From: UBA7672 sp040398425 | GTDB lineage: Bacteria > Pseudomonadota > Alphaproteobacteria > Caulobacterales > Hyphomonadaceae | Length of the DNA: 64,000 nucleotides | Assembly: GCA_040398425.1 (NCBI GenBank) | Contig: JBBATZ010000003.1 | Span: 89,164 to 153,163 of the forward strand | Reading direction: 5' to 3' | Shown here: positions 42,723 through 50,791 of the stretch, in pieces | How positions within the stretch are numbered: position 1 is the first letter of the stretch | Layout: each line of letters begins with the position of its first letter | Position numbers and translations under genes: made by a program | Notes under the pieces: model-generated | What the model was told of the DNA's origin: nothing | What the model saw: only the letters and a program-made list of their open reading frames with translations | Databases searched by the model: none

Positions 42723-43331
42723 TCACTCATCGCCCAGCTGTGCCTTCATCTTTGCAAACGCCAGGCGGATACGCGATTTCACAGTTCCCAGCGGCACCCC
42801 GAGCTTGTCCGCGATTTCCCGGTGCGACAGGCCCTCATAGAAGGCCAGCCGCAGCAGGCTGACCTGCTCTTCCGGCAGGTCTTTCATCGCAGCCCGCACC
42901 CGCGTTTCGGTTTCCATCGCTTCCACGCGCGCATCCGGCGCTTCGACGCCTGAAGGGAGGATCATGGTTTCTTCGGGATCGAGATCGGGACGCTTGGCGC
43001 GCCTGAAAAGGTCGATCCTGCGGTTTCGGGCGACGCGAAAGATCCAGGTCGAGACAGATGCCTGGTTGCGGTCGAACAGCTGCGCCTTGCGCCAGACCGT
43101 TACCATCACGTCCTGCGCGATCTCTTCGGCCTGCCCGTTATCGGCTCCGAGCCGCATCAGATAGGATTTTACGCGCGGCGCATAATAACCAAAAAGCTCA
43201 GCGTAGGCCTGACGATCCTGCCGCTCGGCCACGGCAACCAGCAGATCGGCAAAGTGCGCGCGTTCGCTTTCGCCCAGCGTTTCGCCGACGGGTCTTGGTG
43301 TTCCCTTGGTTGATGGTCCGTCCGGTCGCAT
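42723..43331 (-). CDS. ECF RNA polymerase sigma factor (RpoE/ChrR-type group)
   Basis: This 202-residue sigma factor has sigma-2 (AYAELFGYYAPRVKSYLMRL, EEIAQDVMVTVWRKAQLFD, STWIFRVARNRRIDLFRRAK) and sigma-4 (DLPEEQVSLLRLAFYEGLSH, REIADKLGVPLGTVKSRIRL) regions joined by a short linker, with no sigma-3. It is followed after 72 bases by a ChrR-like gene, the arrangement of the photooxidative-stress group. The first 25 residues are Pro/Thr-rich and probably disordered. No promoter motif was assigned with confidence. Confidence 0.9.
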   Translation of the reverse strand: MRPDGPSTKGTPRPVGETLGESERAHFADLLVAVAERQDRQAYAELFGYYAPRVKSYLMRLGADNGQAEEIAQDVMVTVWRKAQLFDRNQASVSTWIFRVARNRRIDLFRRAKRPDLDPEETMILPSGVEAPDARVEAMETETRVRAAMKDLPEEQVSLLRLAFYEGLSHREIADKLGVPLGTVKSRIRLAFAKMKAQLGDE

Positions 43332-43402
43332 GCGTCATGCCAGCCATCCGCACAGGATGCGGACAAGGCTTTTAGGCACGTGCCGCGCCAGAGGTGAAGC
43401 CG

Positions 43403-43918
43403 TCAGCTGGACTCTTCGCCACTGCTATCCCCGGAAACTGCAGAGTCTTCGTCGACAATTACCCCGCCGGGCCCGGGGGAATCGGCGTTCTTCCGGCCCA
43501 ACCCGAACATGTCGAGCTGGTTGGGGTCGATCGCCTTCCGTTTCCGCTTCGCCTTGGCCTCAGCCTTGGTGAAGTAGAGATCGTCGGTGTGGTCCTCCGG
43601 GGGCGCGCCGGCTGCCTGCGTGGGTCTGGCGCGCGGTGCGGGCGGAGCTTTCTCGGCGCCTGGCTTCCAGTAGGTCACCGCAATGACCGGCCTTCCCTTC
43701 GCGTCCTCATACACCTGCACGAAACCACGCGCGATGCCCGTCTCGGCCTTGCGCTGCACTTCGGCGGCTTCGTCGGGCGATGGCCGCAACCAGTCGGACA
43801 CCAGCGCCACAGGTCCGTTCGCGAGCTCACGCGCCTCGGCAATCGTGCGCGCACCCGAGTCGGGACCCGCGTCGAGCGCTTCACGTGGCGTGGCGGCAAT
43901 AGGAAAGAGCAAGGGCAT
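43403..43918 (-). CDS. Unknown protein downstream of mmcB with a beta-clamp-binding-like motif
   Basis: This 171-residue protein has a folded-looking first half (RTIAEARELANGPVALVSDW, ARGFVQVYEDAKGRPVIAVT), a Pro/Ala linker, a basic helix (FTKAEAKAKRKRKAI) and then QLDMF at residues 134-138, followed by an acidic tail. QLDMF fits the QLxLF-type pentapeptide by which many repair and replication proteins bind the sliding clamp. The gene starts 24 bases after mmcB on the same strand and so is probably under the same LexA box. The family is not recognised. Confidence 0.6.
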   Translation of the reverse strand: MPLLFPIAATPREALDAGPDSGARTIAEARELANGPVALVSDWLRPSPDEAAEVQRKAETGIARGFVQVYEDAKGRPVIAVTYWKPGAEKAPPAPRARPTQAAGAPPEDHTDDLYFTKAEAKAKRKRKAIDPNQLDMFGLGRKNADSPGPGGVIVDEDSAVSGDSSGEESS

Positions 43919-43942
43919 GAATAATCGCGTAGGACTGAAAGC

Positions 43943-44443
43943 TTAATCGATTGCAGGTTCGGACGGTGATGCGCCGGTGGCGCACCCAGCGCGCATGAGA
44001 CGTGCCGCAGCGATGCGGGCAAAAGACAGCGTCACAGCTTTCCGCCGCGCGGCGCTGAGCAGATCCGGCTGGCACTCGCGAAGCACCGCGCCGCCAAAAC
44101 CATCGCACACCATCAGCCCAGCATGATCGGGAATGAGGTCTTTAGGGAAATCGCAGTCGACGGCGAAAAAGAACCGGTCGCAGTAGGGCCCGTATTCCGG
44201 CCATTTCTGGTCGGTGCGGAAATCCTGCAGGCACGACTTCACTTCGACGATCACGATCTCGCCTTTGGGCCCGACTGCCATGACGTCGGCGCGGCGGCCA
44301 TTCGCCAATGTGACTTCAGTCAGCGAAGCAAGCCCCAGCTCCGCAAACATGCGCTGCACACCACGCACGATCTCGGCGGCCCGTCCCGTCGGTACGGGAT
44401 CGCCAAAGGCCTGAGACACCGGAGAGGTCGCGAAGACAGCCAT
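43943..44443 (-). CDS. mmcB: MmcB-family DNA repair protein, SOS-controlled
   Basis: This 166-residue protein is a PD-(D/E)XK nuclease-like fold: LTEVTLANGRRADVMAVGPK, then EIVIVEVKSCLQDFRTDQKW with the ExK motif, and the YCDRFFFAVDCDFPKDLIPD strand. In Caulobacter MmcB is an SOS-regulated protein needed for survival of mitomycin C damage. A LexA box lies ten bases upstream of the ATG, which supports the assignment. A co-directional unknown gene follows after 24 bases. Confidence 0.88.
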   Translation of the reverse strand: MAVFATSPVSQAFGDPVPTGRAAEIVRGVQRMFAELGLASLTEVTLANGRRADVMAVGPKGEIVIVEVKSCLQDFRTDQKWPEYGPYCDRFFFAVDCDFPKDLIPDHAGLMVCDGFGGAVLRECQPDLLSAARRKAVTLSFARIAAARLMRAGCATGASPSEPAID

Positions 44444-44452
44444 GCGTGGAGA

Positions 44453-44467
44453 GTTCCTGTTAGGTTC
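44453..44467. promoter_or_regulatory. LexA (SOS) box of mmcB
   Basis: GTTC, seven bases (CTGTTAG), GTTC is the alphaproteobacterial LexA operator; its spacer shares its first five bases with the imuA box. It ends ten bases before the mmcB start. Confidence 0.88.
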
Positions 44468-44499
44468 TCTTTATTGCGCAGGACGTCCCGGCTGGCAAA

Positions 44500-45321
44500 T
44501 CAGTTCGCGAATGCCTTGCGGAACATACCTTCGGGCAAGGTCGGACCGCGCTTGGGATGGATCAGGAAGTAGTCCTTCCAGCGTCGTTTCGGATCGATCT
44601 GGGTCGATTCGAACATGTGCGAGTTGTCGTCGTTTAGCTGCCACATGCGGTAGCCGAGGTTTGTGAAGTAGTCGCGGACAGCCTCCCCGGATGAGCCGAA
44701 ATTCCGCTGCAGCGAGAACGGGTGGATTTCGATCAGCAGGCTCGGCAGGTCGCGCTCGATCGTCTTCCGGCCGCCCTCGATGAAGCGGATTTCAGCGCCT
44801 TCGACATCGCAGCGGATGAAGTCGACGCGCGACAGTTTTTCCTTCGCCATCAGCCCGTCGAGCGAGACCACTTCTGTCGGTTGGTCGATGAACTCGGTGC
44901 GGTTTCCGGTGGCGAGAATCTCGTCCGATGCCGTGCCGCCCCGGTCGGTGACGACGCCATAGGCGCGCCCGATATGTCCCGTCGTTTTCTTCGGGACCGA
45001 CAGCAGCATTGTCCCCTCCGCCGAGCCGATTGCTGCATTATGAGGATGGACGTTCTTCAGCCCATGCCAGCGCAGCAGGCGGGTCATGATTTTGTATGAG
45101 TAATTCGACGGTTCGTAGACGTGCACCACGCCCTTGGGTCCGATCTGCTGCGACAGCAGGTAGGAGTGACGACCGTCCGAGCCGCCGAAATGCAGGCACA
45201 CATCGCCCGGATTCACGACTTCCTTCATGTAGGGGGCTTCGGGCTCCCACTTACGGTCCTGCTTGTTGCGCTGATAGATGCGCAGGGTGGTGGTGAAGTT
45301 GCGCAGGCCTTCAAACGACAT
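44500..45321 (-). CDS. FkbM-family SAM-dependent methyltransferase
   Basis: This 273-residue protein has a Rossmann methyltransferase core: NPGDVCLHFGGSDGRHSYLL (glycine-rich SAM loop), VVHVYEPSNYSYKIM, and the family's VDFIRCDVEGAEIRFIEGG. FkbM enzymes methylate sugars, lipids or secondary metabolites at hydroxyl groups; here sugar O-methylation of a surface polysaccharide is plausible given the nearby polysaccharide genes, but that is inference. The ATG at 45321 is preferred over a TTG two codons earlier; neither has a strong ribosome site. Confidence 0.82.
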   Translation of the reverse strand: MSFEGLRNFTTTLRIYQRNKQDRKWEPEAPYMKEVVNPGDVCLHFGGSDGRHSYLLSQQIGPKGVVHVYEPSNYSYKIMTRLLRWHGLKNVHPHNAAIGSAEGTMLLSVPKKTTGHIGRAYGVVTDRGGTASDEILATGNRTEFIDQPTEVVSLDGLMAKEKLSRVDFIRCDVEGAEIRFIEGGRKTIERDLPSLLIEIHPFSLQRNFGSSGEAVRDYFTNLGYRMWQLNDDNSHMFESTQIDPKRRWKDYFLIHPKRGPTLPEGMFRKAFAN

Positions 45322-45421
45322 GGACAAGACAGAAAACTCCGCGAGGCGACAGGGTGGCTAGAAAGCGCGTCACGCGCGAAAAGGGAAGCCCTACAATGCA
45401 ATACCGCAGCAAGCGTATTAC

Positions 45422-45841
45422 ATGAGCTCCATGATCGACCGCACCAGCTGGGGCCCCGCCCCCTCCCTCGACGACATCGCCGCCATGGCGCGCGCCGCCC
45501 TCGATGCGCTCGACGAGCCCTTCCGCACGCATGCCAGGGCTGTCGCGATCAAGGTCGAGGATTTCGCCGACGACGAAACGCTCGAGGCCATGAAGATCGA
45601 GAACCCCTATGACCTCACCGGGCTCTATTCCGGCGTCGCGCTGACCCTGGAGGCGCCGTCAGCTCCGTCGGACATGCCGCCCATGGTGTGGCTCTACAGG
45701 ATGCCCATCATCGACGAGTGGGCGGCGACCGGCGATATCGCACTGGAGGATCTCGTCGCCCATGTCGTCGTCCACGAACTCGGCCATCATTTCGGATGGT
45801 CGGATGAGGAGATGGACGTCATGAACGAGGCGGACGACTAG
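45422..45841 (+). CDS. Metallopeptidase-family (zincin-like) protein
   Basis: This 139-residue protein carries AHVVVHELGHHFGWSDEEMD, a full HExxH zinc motif, and belongs to the small zincin-like family found widely in proteobacteria and actinobacteria. The N-terminal half is acidic (MARAALDALDEPFRTHARAV). There is no signal peptide. Family members are called metallopeptidases because of the motif, but a physiological substrate is not established. It converges on the Coq4-like gene with a six-base gap. Confidence 0.85.
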   Translation: MSSMIDRTSWGPAPSLDDIAAMARAALDALDEPFRTHARAVAIKVEDFADDETLEAMKIENPYDLTGLYSGVALTLEAPSAPSDMPPMVWLYRMPIIDEWAATGDIALEDLVAHVVVHELGHHFGWSDEEMDVMNEADD

Positions 45842-45847
45842 CGCTGA

Positions 45848-46798
45848 CTAGTACATCCCTGCCTGGGCAAGCTGCTCGATCAGGTCCGGCGGGATGGGCG
45901 AGGAGTAGACCGACACGCCCAGGCGCTCGCGCACCTTGTCAGCCGGCTTGTCCCAGACATCCTTCCAGTTGACGCCCAGCAGCGACGGCGTCTCGCGGCC
46001 ATGGCGCCAACCCGTGAGGGTCACTTCAAACACAAGCGGAATGCCCTCGGGCCGGTTCACCGCGGTCTTGGCGATGATGAAGGCGAGATACTGCGCCGAG
46101 TAGTTGTGGCCAAACTGTGCGAGCTGGAAGCCGGAGATCGCCGTCTCGTGCAGCGCCGTCAGGTGATACCCGCCGACGAGGTGCCAGAGATCGTGACACT
46201 GCAGCGCGCGCGCATTGAGATAGTCGAGCGGCGGGCGCAAGGCGGCGAGGCCGAGCGTGTCGCGGTCGAGCACTTCGAGATCGAAATTGTTGTCGATGAT
46301 CTGGCGGTGGAATTCGTTGCCAAGCGAGCCTTCCGGAAGGGCCGCCAGTTCCTCCATGGTGAATTTGGGCGGCCAGCCCTGCGCCACGGCATCAGGCACG
46401 CCGGCGAAGCCGAGGCTGGCATGGCCCGCGCGCACGTCGAAGCCCGGCTCGACAAACTGGCCGAGCGCCGCGACGCGCATCGTGAACGCGCCGGCGTCCA
46501 TCTTCGTCGTGTCATCGATGAATTCCCAGAACTTCGGCCACAGGGCAGTCGACGCTGCGCCTGTGCCGCGCGTGAGATCGACCGTCGGATGATCATAACC
46601 GAACCAGCCTGCCGCCGCCGCGTCATATACATCGCGGATCGTATCAGGCTCGACCCATCCTGCGCGCGTAAGCAACGCGGCAAGGTCGAGGGCGGCGGCG
46701 ACATCGCCTTGCTTGGCGGCGCGCGCCAGCGCTGTCGGATCGCCCCTTCCTGTCTGCACCAGAGTTTCAAAACGCCGCGTGATCGCGCTGTCAGGCAT
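45848..46798 (-). CDS. Coq4-family ubiquinone biosynthesis protein
   Basis: This 316-residue protein has the metal-binding signature of Coq4, HDxxH followed by eleven residues and Glu (H202, D203, H206, E218, in LQCHDLWHLVGGYHLTALHE). Eukaryotic Coq4 acts in the C1 decarboxylation-hydroxylation step of ubiquinone synthesis. The bacterial copy carries an N-terminal extension of about 130 residues beyond the usual Coq4 core (SAITRRFETLVQTGRGDPTA and on). No other ubiquinone gene is adjacent. Membrane association is possible but no helix is obvious. Confidence 0.8.
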   Translation of the reverse strand: MPDSAITRRFETLVQTGRGDPTALARAAKQGDVAAALDLAALLTRAGWVEPDTIRDVYDAAAAGWFGYDHPTVDLTRGTGAASTALWPKFWEFIDDTTKMDAGAFTMRVAALGQFVEPGFDVRAGHASLGFAGVPDAVAQGWPPKFTMEELAALPEGSLGNEFHRQIIDNNFDLEVLDRDTLGLAALRPPLDYLNARALQCHDLWHLVGGYHLTALHETAISGFQLAQFGHNYSAQYLAFIIAKTAVNRPEGIPLVFEVTLTGWRHGRETPSLLGVNWKDVWDKPADKVRERLGVSVYSSPIPPDLIEQLAQAGMY

Positions 46799-46927
46799 GG
46801 CTGAGCTCCCGATTTGGACGAATGTTACGGCTCGGTCCCGCGTGCTTCAAGTTCACGCCACGGAAGCACACTGGCGTGCAAGCAGAGCGGTATTGACGCC
46901 GGCTCCGCAGTGTCAGCCATTGTCGGC

Positions 46928-47335
46928 ATGTCAGTTGATCTCGCTGCGATCATTTTCTGCGTCATGCTAGCGGTCCTGGCGGTGTTCCAGTTCGCGCTGG
47001 CGCTCGGCGCGCCGCTCGGACGTTTCGCGTGGGGCGGTTATCACGCGACGCTGCCAGCCAATCTGCGGATCGGCAGCCTTGTCGCCATCGCGATCTATGC
47101 GCTGCTTGCACTGATCGTGCTTGAGCGCGCGCAGCTGGCCAGCATTTTTCCAGACGCCCGCATCGCCAACATCGGCGCCTGGGTCGGCGTCGCCTATCTG
47201 GCGCTGGGAATTCCGATGAACGCCATCTCGCGATCCAAACCCGAGCGCTACACCATGACGCCCGTGGTCGTCATGCTGTTCGGATTGGCGCTGATCGTCG
47301 CCCTCTCTCCCACGCCCTCGTCACTGCCGAACTGA
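46928..47335 (+). CDS. Four-helix hypothetical membrane protein
   Basis: This 135-residue protein has four hydrophobic helices (AAIIFCVMLAVLAVFQFALA, GSLVAIAIYALLALIVL, VGVAYLALGIPMNAI, TPVVVMLFGLALIVAL) joined by short loops, with conserved-looking RFAWGGYHATLPANLRIG between helices 1 and 2. It is an inner-membrane protein of a common but unnamed type. The ATG at 46928 begins just before helix 1; the open frame further upstream looks non-coding. Confidence 0.65.
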   Translation: MSVDLAAIIFCVMLAVLAVFQFALALGAPLGRFAWGGYHATLPANLRIGSLVAIAIYALLALIVLERAQLASIFPDARIANIGAWVGVAYLALGIPMNAISRSKPERYTMTPVVVMLFGLALIVALSPTPSSLPN

Positions 47336-47340
47336 TGCGC

Positions 47341-47499
47341 TCAGGGCGTCATGGCCGTGTAGCCGGCGCCAGGTTCGATATCTGCGAAGAGCGAGCGCTC
47401 TCCGCTGGACAGCATCGCCAGACACCCTGCCAGCGCCAGCCCCATGAAGAGCAAGGCCACCAGCCTGGAAACGAACTTGTTGTTTGCGCCACCTGACAT
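47341..47499 (-). CDS. Small single-helix membrane protein
   Basis: This 52-residue frame starts MSGGANNKFVSRLVALLFMG and has one helix (LVALLFMGLALAGCLAML) followed by a short polar tail. LALAGC could be a lipobox. It converges with the four-helix gene, five bases apart. Function unknown; it may be a small envelope protein. Confidence 0.45.
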   Translation of the reverse strand: MSGGANNKFVSRLVALLFMGLALAGCLAMLSSGERSLFADIEPGAGYTAMTP

Positions 47500-47678
47500 G
47501 AATCTGACCCTTGCATCCCCCGTGCCGGCCACATCTGCGCCGGCCCCTCCTCGGGCTCACCTTGCTATTTCGTTTGTAGAAAGCGGCGCTGGTTGCGCCC
47601 TCTCATGGCGAGAGAGTGGTGTTTAGGCGCCAATTGGGACACTCAACATGACCGCTCAGGTCGCCCGACAATCGTTCC
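47500..47678. other. Intergenic region before the envelope hydrolase cluster
   Basis: Together with the repeat and leader to 47798, this forms a 299-base gap. No gene is visible. A small hairpin (GGCGC, five bases, GCGCC) at 47584-47598 has no T-run. Promoters for the small minus-strand gene and the plus-strand protease are expected here but were not resolved. Confidence 0.5.
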
Positions 47679-47724
47679 GCATCCGATGCGTCACTGTCAT
47701 GAAAACTTCAGTGTCACCGGATGC
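47679..47724. promoter_or_regulatory. Nested inverted repeat upstream of the S8 protease gene
   Basis: GCATCCG at 47679 pairs with CGGATGC at 47718, and inside it CACTG at 47692 pairs with CAGTG at 47709. The structure ends 75 bases before the protease start. It could be a leader hairpin or a composite operator. Confidence 0.4.
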
Positions 47725-47798
47725 GGTCGGCCCATTCGCCATGTGGGAATGACATGGTAAACACACCCGCAGACGCGTGGTGTCGACGAGGCGGGGTA

Positions 47799-50150
47799 AT
47801 GGCAATGAAGCGGTACGTGACAGGTTGCGCCCTGGCGGCGATGCTTGCGGCAACAGCGGGATGCGACCGCCTCAACGAGGCCGGCAAGCTGGCCAGCGAC
47901 GCGTTCTCCCAACTCGCCGGCGGCTCTCAGGGGTCCCAGGTTCTCGTGCTTACTGACGACCAGATTCTGGCGGCTGCCTCGGTCGATGACCGCGCACTCT
48001 TCGGCCCGATGCAGGCGCCGGTGGCGCTGGCCCCGATCAATGTCGACGAACTGCTCCAAACCCAGCGCTTCTACGCCGTCGGATCCGTCATCGCGATGCC
48101 GAAGGTCGAGATCACGCAGCCGGTGCTCGAACCGGAAAGCTTTAGCCTGATCCAGGAGCCGACCGACGCATCACAGGCCGCAAGCGCCCTCAACACCAAC
48201 GATGCGCCGCTCCCGGAATCGCTTGAAGTCCCGGCTGGGCCGCCTCCCGCACTCGAAGCGCCCACAGCGACGGCGCAGGCGCCGGAATCCAACCGCGTCA
48301 CCCAGGATGGCGCGCCAGCCATCCTGAAGCCCGGCGCAATCGTGGGCCGCCCGCAGATCAAGCTGCCAACAGCGGGCGAACTTCGCCAGCAGGCGCAGGT
48401 CGCAGCCCCCAAGGCTTTGAAGGAGGCACTGCGTGACACGGGCATCGATCTGAAACCGGAAACGCTGCGCACCGCACGCAAGGCGGCCGAGGACACGTTC
48501 AAGGCCAACACGCAGACGGCCCAGGCCCTGGGCGACGCCGTCACCCGCAAGATGGCAGATGCAACGGCGCCGATCCCGAAGGCGCTGCAGGTGCGCGCCC
48601 GCCTTGACGTCGATACGGCTATTGCGGCGCGCGACAAGGCGGGACGTCAGCTGGAGAAGCTGGGCCTGTCGGGCATCGTTACGCCGGGCGAAGGCGGCCA
48701 GATGCGCATCACCATCGGCGTCAACCCGACCCAGTTCCGGGAAGGCAAGCTCGACTTCCAGAAAGTCGCGACCATGCGCTCACTGTTCGCCCCGCAGCGG
48801 GCAAATGCCGGGGAGGAGTGCGCCGGCACGCCCGACATGGAAAAGATCAAGGCCGACCCCGTGCTGGCGACCGAATGCGTCGTCAAGGTGCTGCGCGAGA
48901 GCGGTGAATACCAGTATGTCGAGAAGGACTTCATCTTCAACAATCAGATGATGAAGAAGCCGACGCCGCAGCCTGCGACCGTCTCCACTACCCGGCCAAA
49001 CGATCCGCTGTTCAGCCTGCAATGGAATTTCCGCGATCTCGGCGCGGCCGCCGGTCAATCGAATGGCGGCGCAGGTTTCAGCGGCTTCTGGGCGCGCACC
49101 AAGGATACCGGATCGCGTGATGTCGTGGTCGCAGTCGTCGACACCGGCATCCAGATGAACCACCCCGACATCAAGGGCTCGCCCAACCTCGCGCCGGGTT
49201 TCGACATGGTCTCCGATCCGATCATGGGCAATGACGGCGATGGCCGCGACAGCGATCCCAACGACCCCGGCGACAAGTGCGATCCCAACGACGCGACCGT
49301 CTTCGACAGCTTCCACGGCACGCACGTCGCCGGCACGATCGGCGTCGCCTCGACCAACAACGCGGCGGGCGTTGCAGGCGGCGCGTGGAACGTCACCATC
49401 GTTCCCGTGCGCGCCCTCGGTCGCTGCGGCGGCAAGCTGTCGGACATCAATGACGGCATTCGCTGGGCTGCTGGCACCGTTCCTGCCCGCGACCTGCAGG
49501 GCAAGGAGATCTGGAATTCCAAACCGGCAGACATCATCAACCTCTCGATCGGCCTGTTCGGACCCTGCCCCGCCTCGATGCAGGCAGCGATCAACGACGC
49601 CGTCGCGGCCGGCGCCATCGTCGTGTCGGCGGCCGGCAACGCTCGCGTCGACACGCAGTACTTCGCACCGGGCGGATGCCAGAACGTGATCTCGGTTGCG
49701 GCTAACGATGCGCGCGGCGTGCTGACGCCTTACTCGAACTTCGGCGCCAACGTCGCGATCATGGCGCCCGGCGGTGACATGTCCCGCGACGACGACAAGG
49801 ACGGCCGCCCGGACGGCATCCTGTCGACCAAGTATTCGAAGAACTGCTCGGACCCGGTCAACCCGAGCCAGAAGATCGCCCAGTGTTACTATTCATACGA
49901 AAACGGGACTTCGATGGCGGCGCCACACGTCTCGGCAGCGCTGGCGCTGCTGAAGACGAAATTCCCGTCGGCCGTCCCATCCGAGCTCAAGACGCGGCTC
50001 CTGACGGCGACCACGCCGCGGACCAACCTGCAGTGCTCGGGTACGTGCTCGGCCTATCCGGGATCGACGCCTATCCCGGGCTCGGCTGACATGTGTTATC
50101 GCCCGTGCGGGGGCAAAATGCTGAATCTGTCGAACGCACAGCTGCAGTAG
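47799..50150 (+). CDS. Lipoprotein subtilisin-like (S8) serine protease
   Basis: This 783-residue protein starts with a lipoprotein signal (TGCALAAMLAATAGCDRL). A roughly 300-residue region follows that is Ala/Pro/Glu-rich and partly helical, then a propeptide-like segment ending EYQYVEKDFIFNNQ just before the catalytic domain. The S8 triad is complete: Asp448 in VVAVVDTGIQMNHPDI, His506 in SFHGTHVAGTIG and Ser705 in NGTSMAAPHVSAALAL, with the oxyanion Asn region VVSAAGNARVD. Extra cysteines (GPCPAS, KNCSDP, CSGTCSAYPG) suggest disulphides in an extracytoplasmic setting. It heads a four-gene secreted or membrane cluster. The ATG two codons later is an alternative start. Confidence 0.88.
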   Translation: MAMKRYVTGCALAAMLAATAGCDRLNEAGKLASDAFSQLAGGSQGSQVLVLTDDQILAAASVDDRALFGPMQAPVALAPINVDELLQTQRFYAVGSVIAMPKVEITQPVLEPESFSLIQEPTDASQAASALNTNDAPLPESLEVPAGPPPALEAPTATAQAPESNRVTQDGAPAILKPGAIVGRPQIKLPTAGELRQQAQVAAPKALKEALRDTGIDLKPETLRTARKAAEDTFKANTQTAQALGDAVTRKMADATAPIPKALQVRARLDVDTAIAARDKAGRQLEKLGLSGIVTPGEGGQMRITIGVNPTQFREGKLDFQKVATMRSLFAPQRANAGEECAGTPDMEKIKADPVLATECVVKVLRESGEYQYVEKDFIFNNQMMKKPTPQPATVSTTRPNDPLFSLQWNFRDLGAAAGQSNGGAGFSGFWARTKDTGSRDVVVAVVDTGIQMNHPDIKGSPNLAPGFDMVSDPIMGNDGDGRDSDPNDPGDKCDPNDATVFDSFHGTHVAGTIGVASTNNAAGVAGGAWNVTIVPVRALGRCGGKLSDINDGIRWAAGTVPARDLQGKEIWNSKPADIINLSIGLFGPCPASMQAAINDAVAAGAIVVSAAGNARVDTQYFAPGGCQNVISVAANDARGVLTPYSNFGANVAIMAPGGDMSRDDDKDGRPDGILSTKYSKNCSDPVNPSQKIAQCYYSYENGTSMAAPHVSAALALLKTKFPSAVPSELKTRLLTATTPRTNLQCSGTCSAYPGSTPIPGSADMCYRPCGGKMLNLSNAQLQ

Positions 50151-50236
50151 GCGTTGAACAGGAGGGGGGACTTGATCCCAGTGCGAGACCCCCCGGGTTC
50201 CGCAGGGACACGTCCTGGAAGAAAGGGAGAAGAGCT

Positions 50237-50791
50237 GTGTCAGACGCCCCAGGCGCCGGTCACGACGCGAACGGCTTCAAGGCTGCCGGCCCGACAGCGG
50301 CTGCGATCGGCATCATCACGTCGATTATCGGCGTGTCGCTGCTGGCGAGCTCACCCGAAAGCCCCAGCGCGCCGGCGCCACTTCGGCCAGCCATGTCCGC
50401 CCCTTGGCCTGCCCCCGAACCCGGCGGCCAGGCCGCGATTCCCGGCGTCCAGTTCAACCAGCCCGGCGCCGCAGGCGCCGCGCAGATGGGGATGGAGATC
50501 GTCGTCAAGTTCAAGGACGACGGCAAGGTGAAGGACATCATCGACGCATTCTGGAAGGACCAGGCCTCCGCGAAGGCCAAATTCGATGCATGGAAGACCA
50601 ACCGGCCCGAATTCACCAAGCTGAAGCTGGACCGCGTCACCTATTCCAACGAGCTTGTGCTGGTGCATGACGGTTCTGTCGCCGTGGCCGAGCGACTGCC
50701 AGCGATGAAAACGATTGCAGCGAGGCTGGGCACTGTCGCAGATGTTTCCTATGCAGAGCCGAACATGACGGCTCATCCCGGAGGACAATGA
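50237..50791 (+). CDS. Membrane-anchored propeptide/I9-inhibitor-like protein
   Basis: This 184-residue protein (GTG start after GGGAGA) has one N-terminal membrane helix (TAAAIGIITSIIGVSLLAS), a Pro/Ala-rich linker and a C-terminal domain of about 95 residues (MEIVVKFKDDGKVKDIIDAF, WKTNRPEFTKLKLDRVTYSN). The domain ends LGTVADVSYAEPNMTAHPG, which resembles the end of subtilisin propeptides (VxYVEPNY-type). It follows the S8 gene by 86 bases and overlaps the next gene by four. A trans-acting chaperone or inhibitor of the protease is a reasonable hypothesis, not shown by sequence alone. Confidence 0.6.
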   Translation: MSDAPGAGHDANGFKAAGPTAAAIGIITSIIGVSLLASSPESPSAPAPLRPAMSAPWPAPEPGGQAAIPGVQFNQPGAAGAAQMGMEIVVKFKDDGKVKDIIDAFWKDQASAKAKFDAWKTNRPEFTKLKLDRVTYSNELVLVHDGSVAVAERLPAMKTIAARLGTVADVSYAEPNMTAHPGGQ

